The translations under genes were made by a program, and so were the position numbers. The notes below the pieces were generated by a model. The model saw only the letters and a program-made list of their open reading frames with translations. It had not been told where the DNA came from and searched no databases. From assembly GCA_946887065.1 (NCBI GenBank), contig CAMPKL010000048.1, positions 1 to 12,065 on the forward strand: a stretch of 12,065 bases of DNA, written 5' to 3'. Below, piece after piece: positions 1 to 7,048 of the stretch; position 1 is the stretch's first letter, and each line of letters opens with the position of its first letter. The stretch comes from an uncultured Bryobacterales bacterium. Its GTDB lineage: Bacteria > Acidobacteriota > Terriglobia > Bryobacterales > UBA6623.

Positions 1-15
1 TCCCCTAAGTCCAAA

Positions 16-927
16 CTAACTGGTACGCCCGTCCATCGAAGCCCGTGCGTTTTCCTTGGTTAACGTCCCTTTCAAAGCGAGCACTGACCGCGCCTCGTCA
101 ATAACTCCTTGCCACACGGCTCGGGCCGGCCGCCGCCGATCCAGCGAGGCCACAGCGCGCAAGAAGCGTTGAATCGCCCTGAACTCGTCACGGGACATGC
201 GTCTCTTGTAGCGAAGTACACACGTTCTTGAGCCCAAATCGTCTAGTACAAGAGCTCGGAACTGCAAGCAATCGATTTCGCCTTCTTCCGGGGATTCGGA
301 GTTGACAAAGCCCTTGCTGGTGACAGCTCGCTCACAACATCGCAGTAGCTCTTGAAGCCAGGCGTCGAACGGCATCGCGGGGCGTCTGGCGATTGCCTTG
401 TTCACAACGGGTCTTTCAAGGGTCGTCAAGAAACTCAAGGGGCTACTCAAGAATCGCAGTATAGGCCAGGAAAAAATGTTTTCGGGCCGCAAGGCCCAAT
501 GCACCGCCGTGTACGTCGTGCTGAGGAGTAGCATAGCTACGACGCCCCGCCAAAGCGTCCACGGATCAGGCGTCACCAAGAAGAACAGGGGCCAGAAAAG
601 GAAATTGCACGTGGCGGCGAGCAGGATGATCCGCCCAACCAAAATGGACCTCGTAGTCGGCGGGATGAGGGGATTCCACAACGGAGCCCTCTCTCCCATG
701 CCACCGCCGGCCAATGTCGCGACAAATGTCAACATATGGGCGCCTGCGACGTAGATCCACATTTCTGCGGAACCCAGACGGGTGATAAACTCCGGCACGT
801 CGGGCCTTCGCAGAACAGCGAAAGAGAAATAGGCGTACAGCATCAATGCCGTGGTCAAACACCCGTAGCCGAACATCGCTTTCGCGAAGGCCTGATTCCT
901 AACGATTGAAACAGCCAATGGCGTCAA
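16..927 (-). CDS. Hypothetical four-helix membrane protein with soluble C-terminal domain
   Basis: I do not recognise this family. The 303-residue product has four hydrophobic segments, at roughly residues 14-37, 56-76, 94-119 and 125-146. A mostly polar tail follows (about 170-303), with an acidic stretch near 210-220 (SPEEGEID) and a basic Arg-rich part near 235-270. This suggests an inner-membrane protein with a cytoplasmic C-terminal domain. The start used is a TTG at 927 with GGAG only three bases before it, which is a poor spacing. The next in-frame ATG is residue 18 (876), which would remove part of the first helix, so the longer form is preferred, though uncertain. The gene is divergent from the S55 operon and its stop lies 15 bases from the window edge, so any downstream partner is not visible. 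No catalytic motif is evident. That it is a real gene is fairly sure; its role is unknown. Confidence 0.72.
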   Translation of the reverse strand: MTPLAVSIVRNQAFAKAMFGYGCLTTALMLYAYFSFAVLRRPDVPEFITRLGSAEMWIYVAGAHMLTFVATLAGGGMGERAPLWNPLIPPTTRSILVGRIILLAATCNFLFWPLFFLVTPDPWTLWRGVVAMLLLSTTYTAVHWALRPENIFSWPILRFLSSPLSFLTTLERPVVNKAIARRPAMPFDAWLQELLRCCERAVTSKGFVNSESPEEGEIDCLQFRALVLDDLGSRTCVLRYKRRMSRDEFRAIQRFLRAVASLDRRRPARAVWQGVIDEARSVLALKGTLTKENARASMDGRTS

Positions 928-1124
928 CCACTCCAGCGGCCATCGAGAATACAGTATCTAGATAACGCACGCTCCTGATATTACGCTCTTCAGTCTTGAT
1001 ATTTTCATCCTGAAGATCCCTTAGCAAAGATGCTCAACTATCCTCGCGCTGTCGCAGCGGTCGCTCCGCGCTGCGGCTGCTCGCGCGTGGGAGCCTCAAG
1101 GGCTGTAAAATCAATAACGTCGAC
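928..1124. other. Divergent intergenic region with short repeats
   Basis: This 197-base gap separates the leftward membrane-protein gene from the rightward S55 operon, so it should hold promoters for both. Visible elements are a direct repeat TGATATT at 976-982 and 997-1003 (21 bases apart, two helical turns) and an inverted repeat TCTTCAG (987-993) / CTGAAGA (1010-1016) with a 16-base spacer that encloses the second TGATATT. There is also a GC-rich hairpin CGCAGCG (1053-1059) / CGCTGCG (1069-1075) with a nine-base loop. The first half is AT-richer than the second. A short open frame starting at the ATG at 1030 overlaps the S55 gene in another frame and is not supported as a gene. Confidence 0.5.
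1106..1111 (+). promoter_or_regulatory. Candidate -10 box for the S55 operon
   Basis: TAAAAT matches the TATAAT consensus at five of six positions and sits 13 bases before the GTG start at 1125. Transcription would then begin about 5-7 bases before the start codon, leaving no room for a Shine-Dalgarno site, and none is seen. I see no convincing -35 element at 16-18 bases upstream. The assignment rests on position and the hexamer only. Confidence 0.35.
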
Positions 1125-2867
1125 GTGCGTTGCGCCCTCATCATCTCGATCTTGCTTGCGGCTGCCTCCCTTGCGCCCGCGCAGGACTTCTATCCGCTGT
1201 CCGAAGTCCGTGCCGGCCAGCAGGGCGTGGGACGCACCGTTTTCCAAAGGACCGAGATCGAAGAGTTCGGCGTCGAAGTGCTCGGCGTGCTCGAAAACGT
1301 CGGTCCCAAGCAATCGCTCATCATCGTGCGCTTGAGCGGCGAGCAGATCGCCAAGACCGGCGTGATGTCGGGCATGAGCGGCAGCCCGGTTTACATCGAC
1401 GGCCGCTTGGCCGGGGCCATCGCTTTCAGCTTTCCTTTTGCGACGGACCCTCTCGCGGGGGTTCGCCCAATCGCGGATATGACCGCCGCAGCGTCTACCG
1501 AGCGCGCCGCGTTGGACGGCTCGGCGGCGATGCTGGCGCTCCAAGGCCGCGGAGAAACGCTGCTGCCGCACGAGCCCGTGTCGCGCTCGGCGGATGCGCT
1601 GACGGCAATCGCCACGCCGGTTTCCTTTGGCGGATTCTCTCCCAGGACGCTGGATATTTTCGGCGATCAGTTGCGGGCGCTCGGGCTGCGTCCCATGCAA
1701 GGCATTGGCGGCGGCCAGGTCGACATGGACGCCTCCCCAATTGAGCCAGGCTCGATGATCACCGTCGGCCTGATACGCGGCGACATGAACGTGAACGCCG
1801 CGGGCACGGTGACCCACGTCGACGGCGAACGCGTCTACGCGTTTGGACACCCGTTTTTGTCGAGCGGTCCGGCGCGCTTGCCGATGATGCGCTCCAGCGT
1901 GTTGGCGTCCGTGGCGAGTTTGCAAAATTCGTTTAAGTTGGCCGGGTCGGGCGGCGTTGTCGGCAGCATCGATTTCGACCGCTCCACCGGCGTCATCGGC
2001 ACGCTGGGCGAATCGCCGGAGTTGACGCCGTTCCGCATTCGCATGGATTCGGAAGGAACCGAGCTGGCCTACGACTTGGAAATCGTCGATGATCCCGCGA
2101 TTACGCCGTTTCTGGTGCAGATGGCTTCCTTTAGCGCCATCGACGCGACCGAGCGGCAGGTCGGCGCCCTGACGGTTCGCTTTGAGGGCCAGGCGGAACT
2201 GAAGGGATTGCCGCCGCTGAGCCTCAATGGACTGTACGCTGGTCCGTCGACCGTGGGGCAGATCGCCGCGCTGAACATGGCGGCGACGTTGGGCTTCGTG
2301 ATGCAGGCCGGGCCGGATTCGCCGGAGCTTGAGTCGATTGACCTGAAGATCTCCGTGCGGCAGCAAGACAGGCGGGCGAGCATCGTGCGGGCCTGGGCCG
2401 AAAAGGAACGCATCAAGCCGGGCGAGACGCTGCAATTGAATGCCGTGGTGCGACTGCCGGACGGGACCGAGAAGCTGGAGCATATCTCCTGGCAAGCTCC
2501 GTTCTCTACCGCTCCAGGGCCGCTGCAAGTAACCTTGTCGGACGGCTCTGCGCTGAACATGCTCGACTTGCCGCTGTTGTTTGAAGCGAGCCGGCTCAAC
2601 ACGGCGCGGGTAGTCGAGTCGCTGAATTCCTTGCGCCAGGCCGACCAGTTGTATCTACGCGTATGGCGGCCGCAACGCGGTTTGCGCGTCGAGACGGCAC
2701 GGTTGTCCTCTCCGCCTGCATCGCTGCGGGCGATCTTGGACACGCCGCGAGGAGCCGCCGGGGGCGCGTCGCCCGAGGCTTCAACCACCTTGCATGAAGC
2801 TGTCGTGGCCTCCTATGACGCCGTGATTGAAGGCCAGCAGACGATCGAGGTAACGATCTCCGAATGA
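1125..2867 (+). CDS. Secreted SpoIVB-type peptidase S55 domain protein, permuted order
   Basis: This 580-residue protein begins with a signal peptide (residues 1-20, hydrophobic core LIISILLAAA, likely cleavage after APAQ). The GTG start gives exactly this signal peptide, and there is no Shine-Dalgarno site. Residues 30-115 carry the block that includes GMSGSPVYIDGRLAGA; Ser85 corresponds to the nucleophile of SpoIVB, a serine protease that cleaves SpoIVFA in Bacillus sporulation. Residues 215-300 carry a second block with AAGTVTHVDG and YAFGHPF, where His242 matches the SpoIVB catalytic His region, followed by GSIDFDRSTGVIGTLGE. In SpoIVB the His block precedes the Ser block; here the order is reversed. 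The remaining part (about 310-580) is mostly beta-rich and I do not recognise it. The gene overlaps the next by four bases (ATGA). The organism need not sporulate: this family is widespread in non-sporulating Acidobacteriota. Protease activity is inferred, not certain. Confidence 0.88.
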   Translation: MRCALIISILLAAASLAPAQDFYPLSEVRAGQQGVGRTVFQRTEIEEFGVEVLGVLENVGPKQSLIIVRLSGEQIAKTGVMSGMSGSPVYIDGRLAGAIAFSFPFATDPLAGVRPIADMTAAASTERAALDGSAAMLALQGRGETLLPHEPVSRSADALTAIATPVSFGGFSPRTLDIFGDQLRALGLRPMQGIGGGQVDMDASPIEPGSMITVGLIRGDMNVNAAGTVTHVDGERVYAFGHPFLSSGPARLPMMRSSVLASVASLQNSFKLAGSGGVVGSIDFDRSTGVIGTLGESPELTPFRIRMDSEGTELAYDLEIVDDPAITPFLVQMASFSAIDATERQVGALTVRFEGQAELKGLPPLSLNGLYAGPSTVGQIAALNMAATLGFVMQAGPDSPELESIDLKISVRQQDRRASIVRAWAEKERIKPGETLQLNAVVRLPDGTEKLEHISWQAPFSTAPGPLQVTLSDGSALNMLDLPLLFEASRLNTARVVESLNSLRQADQLYLRVWRPQRGLRVETARLSSPPASLRAILDTPRGAAGGASPEASTTLHEAVVASYDAVIEGQQTIEVTISE

Positions 2868-5071
2868 CTTGGACACGCCTCGCTCTCGTGGCCTCACTGA
2901 CCGCGATAACGGCCATCGCTTCATCCATTAAGTCGTGGGATATCAGCGACTATCAGAGTTTTCTTCCAGGAACGCTTACAAACGTCTCCGTGACTCGGGA
3001 GGGCTTGTTGAGCTTGGCCCCTCGGGTTGTCGAACTTCACAGATCCGACGATGCGGTGGTCTGGACGGCTGCCGCGGCGGACGGCTCCATCTATCTCGGC
3101 ACGGGCCATCACGGGCGTCTCTATCGGATTCCAGCGACAGGGGACGCGCAGCTTGTTTGGACCGCGCCGCAGATCGAGATTTTCGCTCTAGCGGCGGCCC
3201 CCAACGGAGACATTTACGCCGGGACATCCCCGTGGGGCAAGGTTTTCAAGATTACCCCGGACGGCACGGCGACGGAGTTTTACGATCCGGGGCAGGAACA
3301 TATTTGGCGCCTACAGTTTGGGCCGGCGGCGGACGGCGGCGGATTTGGCGGACCCGACGCTCTGTACGTCGGCACGGGGCCTTCGGGCCAGATCCACCGG
3401 GTGACTGCCGAGGGGCAAGGCGAGCTTTGGTTCGACACCGAGCAACGGCACATCACGGCCTTGGCTCTGGACGCCGACGGGCGGCTACTGGCGGCGGCGG
3501 ACCCGAGCGGGACGCTGTTCCGCATTGACGGCAAGGATCGCGCCTTCGCGCTCTACGACTCTACTCTTCCCGAGATTCGCAACATTCAAGCGGCGCCGGA
3601 CGGCTCGATCTTTTTGGCCGCGATGGGCGGCGCGATCTCGCTCTCCGACAGCATGGTGCAGTCAGTCTCGCAGGCGGCGATGACGACCACCACCATCAGC
3701 GTCACGGCCACGGCGTCCGGCGACGGACCTGGGACAAGCCCGCAGCCTACCGCTATTACATCGCCCGCCCCATCGATTTCCACGATTTCATCGACGCCGA
3801 CGATCAATTATGGGGTCGAGACGGCGGCGTTGATCCTGCTGCGGCCGGGCGAACGGGCGGAAACGCTATGGACCTCGACCGAAGAGAACATTCTGGCCAT
3901 GACGCTTGAAAACGGCAACACGGCGCTGATCGCGAGCGACCGCATGGGCCGGCTCTACCGCGTGAATGCGCAAGGCGATGCCGTTCTGCTGGCGCAGACC
4001 GATGAACAGCAAATCACCTCGCTGACTCCGAGCGCGCGCGGCCTAGTGATGACTTCGGCTCACAGCAGTCCCACGCGATTGATGGCGGCGGATCGAGCGG
4101 CGTCGGGGCGCTACGAGACGGCGCCCTTCGATGCGACAGCGATCTCGACCTGGGGCCGCTTGGAGTCGCGCACGACCGGCGATGTCGCGATCCAAACGCG
4201 CAGCGGCAACACGGCACGGCCGGACAAGACGTGGAGCGCTTGGTCCGACGTGACCGATGGAGCGATCGCGTCTCCGGCGGCGCGGTATTTGCAATGGGCG
4301 GCCGACTTTACGGCGCCGGACCAGACTCTCGATACCGTGCGGGTGGCCTATTTGCCCGCGAACGCGACGCCGGTGATTTCTTCGGTGAACGTTTCTGCGG
4401 AGGCCTCCGGCCAGGCGGCCGCCTCGTCATCTTCCGCCGCTTCATCCGCCCCCTACACAATCAGCGTGACGGCCGACGGATCTTCCTCGGGTTCTTCGGC
4501 GGCCAATTCGGATTCATCGACGGCATCAAGCGGCAACAGCGAACAGTTGCGCGTGTCTTGGCAGGCTTCCGATCTAGACGGCGATGACTTGCTGGCAAAA
4601 GTCGAATTTCGCGGCGAGGGCGAAACGCGCTGGAAGCTGGCCAAGGACGATATCGCCGAGTCGCAGCTAACGCTCCCAAGCGAAGCCTTGGCGGACGGCC
4701 GTTACCGCTTCCGCGTGACCGTATCGGACCGCCGGGACAACCCCGGCGATACGGCTCGCAGGGCGGAACGCCTCTCCTCGTTGACGCTGAGTGACCAGAC
4801 GCCGCCGGCGGTCCCGATATCGAGTTCCACGGCGGCCGTCACGCGGTTTTCGGCTGCCGATCAAGCATCGCCGGTTGTCGCGGCGCACTACTCGGTCGAT
4901 GCCGGGGAATGGATTCCGCTGCGGTCGGACGATGGCGTGGCCGATAGCCTGATTGAGAGCTTTACTGTTTCCACTGAGGGGCTCGCCAGCGGGGAGCACC
5001 TGGTGACGTTCCGGGTCAGAGATCGAGCAGGCAACGCTGGACTGGCCAAGGCGCTGGTCGTCCGGCCCTGA
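2864..5071 (+). CDS. Secreted beta-propeller protein with C-terminal beta-sandwich-like region
   Basis: The 735-residue product starts in the ATGA overlap with the S55 gene, so it is probably translationally coupled. A signal sequence covers residues 1-20 (LALVASLTAITAIAS). Propeller-like repeats of the form G-x-I/L-Y-x-G-T-x-x-x-G-x-L/V-Y/F-R/K-I occur near residues 74-90, 115-131, 165-180, 206-221, 246-256, 352-367 and 392-406, fitting about seven blades (YncE/WD40-like fold). A Ser/Thr/Pro-rich low-complexity stretch (about 262-315) interrupts the propeller after the fifth repeat. A second, Ser/Ala-rich stretch (about 511-560) separates it from a C-terminal region (about 560-735) with motifs such as WQASDLDGDDLL and GEHLVTFRVRDRAGN that resemble FN3/Ig-like sandwiches. 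No catalytic residues are evident. Likely a periplasmic or surface binding protein, perhaps a partner or substrate of the S55 protein. The fold call is fairly good; the function is unknown. Confidence 0.82.
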   Translation: MTWTRLALVASLTAITAIASSIKSWDISDYQSFLPGTLTNVSVTREGLLSLAPRVVELHRSDDAVVWTAAAADGSIYLGTGHHGRLYRIPATGDAQLVWTAPQIEIFALAAAPNGDIYAGTSPWGKVFKITPDGTATEFYDPGQEHIWRLQFGPAADGGGFGGPDALYVGTGPSGQIHRVTAEGQGELWFDTEQRHITALALDADGRLLAAADPSGTLFRIDGKDRAFALYDSTLPEIRNIQAAPDGSIFLAAMGGAISLSDSMVQSVSQAAMTTTTISVTATASGDGPGTSPQPTAITSPAPSISTISSTPTINYGVETAALILLRPGERAETLWTSTEENILAMTLENGNTALIASDRMGRLYRVNAQGDAVLLAQTDEQQITSLTPSARGLVMTSAHSSPTRLMAADRAASGRYETAPFDATAISTWGRLESRTTGDVAIQTRSGNTARPDKTWSAWSDVTDGAIASPAARYLQWAADFTAPDQTLDTVRVAYLPANATPVISSVNVSAEASGQAAASSSSAASSAPYTISVTADGSSSGSSAANSDSSTASSGNSEQLRVSWQASDLDGDDLLAKVEFRGEGETRWKLAKDDIAESQLTLPSEALADGRYRFRVTVSDRRDNPGDTARRAERLSSLTLSDQTPPAVPISSSTAAVTRFSAADQASPVVAAHYSVDAGEWIPLRSDDGVADSLIESFTVSTEGLASGEHLVTFRVRDRAGNAGLAKALVVRP

Positions 5072-5085
5072 AGATTTCGCCCGTT

Positions 5086-6363
5086 ATGCAATCCACTTAC
5101 GCAGACACTCTGCATCGTTGGTTTTCCGGTCTCGGCTTCACCGATTACGCTTCATCCGCCGCCGTCGATTCAGCGCAAGTGATCGTCCTGCTGACGATCG
5201 CGGTGATTGCCAACGCCATCGTCAAAAAGATCCTGCTCGGCGTCATCCACCGCCTGTCTGTCCGCACGGCAACCGACTGGGACGACGTGTTGGTTGCACA
5301 CAAGACCTTTCACCGCTTGGCGCAGCTAGCCCCGGCGATCGTCATCTACAGTCTCGCGCCCGCGGCGTTCGAGCTGCCCGTGCTTGCCGACTATGCCCAG
5401 CGGGCAGCATTGATCTACATGCTGGTGGTGGGCGTCCTGGCCGTGAGTTCGGCTCTCAATGCAGGCAATCAGATCTATCAGCGTTTCGAGGTAGCCCGCA
5501 GGATCCCGATCTTGGGCTACCTGCAAGTCGTCAAGCTGGTGGTGACTATCGCGGCCCTCATCGTGGGCGTCTCGATTTGGATTCAACAGTCTCCCTTGTT
5601 GCTCTTGAGCGGCCTCGGCGCGATGACCGCCATCCTGCTGTTGGTCTTCAAGGACACCATCCTGGGACTGGTGGCAGGCATCCAACTCGTCGCCAACGAC
5701 ATGGTCCGTCCGGGCGACTGGGTCGAGATGCCCAAGTACGGCGCCGATGGCGACGTCGAAGAGATCACGCTGAACGTGGTCAAGGTCCGGAATTGGGACA
5801 AGACCGTCACGACGATTCCGACCTACGCGCTCATCTCGGATTCGTTCAAGAATTGGCGGGGGATGAGCGAGTCGGGCGGGCGCCGAATCAAGCGTTCGCT
5901 GCTGATCGACGTTTCGAGCATCAAATTCTGCCCTGCGGAATTACTGGAACGGCTGAAGAAGATTCGGCGGCTAGCGTCCTTCATCGAGCAGCGCTCGAAA
6001 GAGATTGCCGAGGCCAACAGCGCTTATGGTCCGGCTGACGATTGTGTAGCCAATGGACGGCGCATGACGAACATCGGCTTGTTCCGGCAATACACCGCGG
6101 AGTATCTGCGCGAAAATCCCGCCATCAAGAAGGACATGACCTTCCTGGTACGCCAACTGCAACCGACCTCAGAGGGCTTGCCGCTGGAGATTTACGTCTT
6201 CAGCGCGGACCAGCGTTGGGTGCAGTACGAAGGCATCCAAGGGGACATCTTCGATCATCTGTTCGCCGTATTGCCCTTGTTTGATCTGCGGGCCTACCAG
6301 AAGCCGGCCGGCTTCGACCTCGTGCGTGCAACTCCTGCCGCGGCGGGCGCCGCGGACGAGTAG
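5086..6363 (+). CDS. ybdG: Mechanosensitive ion channel, YbdG/MscS family
   Basis: This is a tension-gated channel of the MscS superfamily, which releases solutes through the inner membrane on osmotic downshock. The 425-residue length matches E. coli YbdG (about 415). Hydrophobic segments lie near residues 28-54, 78-98, 104-124, 146-166 and 169-200. The last is the Gly/Ala-rich pore helix (LSGLGAMTAILLLVF, then GLVAGIQLVANDMVRPGDWVEM), the typical entry into the MscS beta domain. The stretch VRNWDKTVTTIPTYALISD and the following SFKNWRGMSESGGRRIKRS are YbdG hallmarks and separate it from short MscS proteins. It starts 14 bases after the propeller gene and is the last gene of the operon. No clear Shine-Dalgarno site is seen. 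Its stop codon is one base from that of the convergent regulator gene. Family assignment is confident; pairing with two exported proteins is unusual as far as I know. Confidence 0.93.
   Translation: MQSTYADTLHRWFSGLGFTDYASSAAVDSAQVIVLLTIAVIANAIVKKILLGVIHRLSVRTATDWDDVLVAHKTFHRLAQLAPAIVIYSLAPAAFELPVLADYAQRAALIYMLVVGVLAVSSALNAGNQIYQRFEVARRIPILGYLQVVKLVVTIAALIVGVSIWIQQSPLLLLSGLGAMTAILLLVFKDTILGLVAGIQLVANDMVRPGDWVEMPKYGADGDVEEITLNVVKVRNWDKTVTTIPTYALISDSFKNWRGMSESGGRRIKRSLLIDVSSIKFCPAELLERLKKIRRLASFIEQRSKEIAEANSAYGPADDCVANGRRMTNIGLFRQYTAEYLRENPAIKKDMTFLVRQLQPTSEGLPLEIYVFSADQRWVQYEGIQGDIFDHLFAVLPLFDLRAYQKPAGFDLVRATPAAAGAADE
6338..6355. other. GC-rich palindrome at the convergent gene end
   Basis: CCGCGGC, a four-base loop GGGC, then GCCGCGG forms a perfect seven-base-pair stem inside the last codons of the channel gene (encoding part of TPAAAGAADE). 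There is no T-run on either side, so it is not a classical intrinsic terminator. It could slow or end transcription where the channel and regulator genes converge. It may also just reflect GC-rich Ala/Gly codons. Confidence 0.35.
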
Positions 6364-6364
6364 C

Positions 6365-7033
6365 TTATGCCAGACTGCGCCCGATCCAGACGATCCGCCC
6401 GCGCACGACATCTAATATTTTCCGCTCCTCCAAAGAAATCCAAGTCAGCGGCGGTCCGGCCGACGGCTCCTGATCGGACAAGATGAGCAAACGATCGCCG
6501 ACCCTGCGGCAGCGCCGCACAAAGCCGCGGCCCTCGATCCGCAAAATGTAGATTCCCAGCGGATCGGGCCGTCGGCGGCGGTCCAGCGAACAGTCGGCGA
6601 CGATCGTATCGCCAGGGCAAATCGCCGGCCGCATGGAGGTCTCGTCTTCGCCGACGCGAAACGCCAGGCAGCTTACCGCGGCGGATACCTCGGCAGCCCG
6701 CACCAGAATGGCCGTCGCAGCGCTTTTTTCTTTGGGATATTCGCGGTTGGGGCTGACTTCCCCGGAACAAAGAGGGACCGGAACGTGAGTCAAACGAGCT
6801 GGTTGGCCAGGGGAAATCGGCAGGTCTCGGAGCGATAGACCCAAGCCCCCAAGCAGGTCATCGGCGAAGCGCAGGTTCATGTGTCTGACCCCGGCTAGGA
6901 TGTTGTGGACGTGTGGTTGCGAGTACCCAATGAGCCGCGCCAAGCCTCGTTCGGAAATCTCTCCGCTCCGGATCAGGCCGCGGACGTGACGCAGCAGGGC
7001 ATCGAAGAGCTGATGAAAGTCGTCCGAGGGCAT
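6365..7033 (-). CDS. Cro/C1-type HTH regulator with S24 (LexA-like) C-terminal domain
   Basis: A 222-residue DNA-binding repressor-like protein. Residues 26-50 (ISERGLARLIGYSQPHVHNI and on) form a Cro/C1-type helix-turn-helix. Residues 123-218 resemble the LexA/CI peptidase fold: Ser133 in ETSMRP followed by CPGDTIVAD matches the catalytic Ser region, and GFVRRCRRVGDRLLILSD matches the segment that normally carries the catalytic Lys (V-K-R). Here that position is Arg173. No Ala-Gly or Cys-Gly self-cleavage site is seen in the linker (about 75-125). The protein may therefore keep the dimerising or sensing fold without self-cleavage. The ATG at 7033 is the first possible start, because an in-frame stop lies two codons upstream. 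No Shine-Dalgarno site precedes it, and a perfect inverted repeat abuts the start, which suggests autoregulation. It is divergent from the zinc-finger/HTH gene and convergent with the channel gene. Confidence 0.82.
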   Translation of the reverse strand: MPSDDFHQLFDALLRHVRGLIRSGEISERGLARLIGYSQPHVHNILAGVRHMNLRFADDLLGGLGLSLRDLPISPGQPARLTHVPVPLCSGEVSPNREYPKEKSAATAILVRAAEVSAAVSCLAFRVGEDETSMRPAICPGDTIVADCSLDRRRRPDPLGIYILRIEGRGFVRRCRRVGDRLLILSDQEPSAGPPLTWISLEERKILDVVRGRIVWIGRSLA

Positions 7034-7048
7034 ATTTCATTTTGAAAT
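7034..7048. promoter_or_regulatory. Inverted repeat, candidate operator of the HTH regulator
   Basis: ATTTCA-TTT-TGAAAT is a perfect six-base inverted repeat with a three-base spacer, directly adjoining the regulator's start codon. One arm plus two bases (ATTTCATT) recurs at 7072-7079, 38 bases away. C1-type dimers usually bind such short dyads, so autorepression, and possibly control of the divergent gene, is a reasonable inference. The region is AT-rich, so chance symmetry cannot be excluded. Confidence 0.5.

Noticed and set aside
1030..1335. Short plus-strand open frame beginning at an ATG in the S55 leader
   Set aside because: It overlaps the S55 gene in another frame, is Ser/Arg/Cys-rich without any recognisable motif, and has no ribosome site.
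1038..2528. Long open frame (496 codons) on the minus strand opposite the S55 gene
   Set aside because: It is composed of low-complexity Arg/His/Gln-rich sequence typical of the antisense of a GC-rich gene, while the plus strand encodes a clear signal peptide and S55 motifs.
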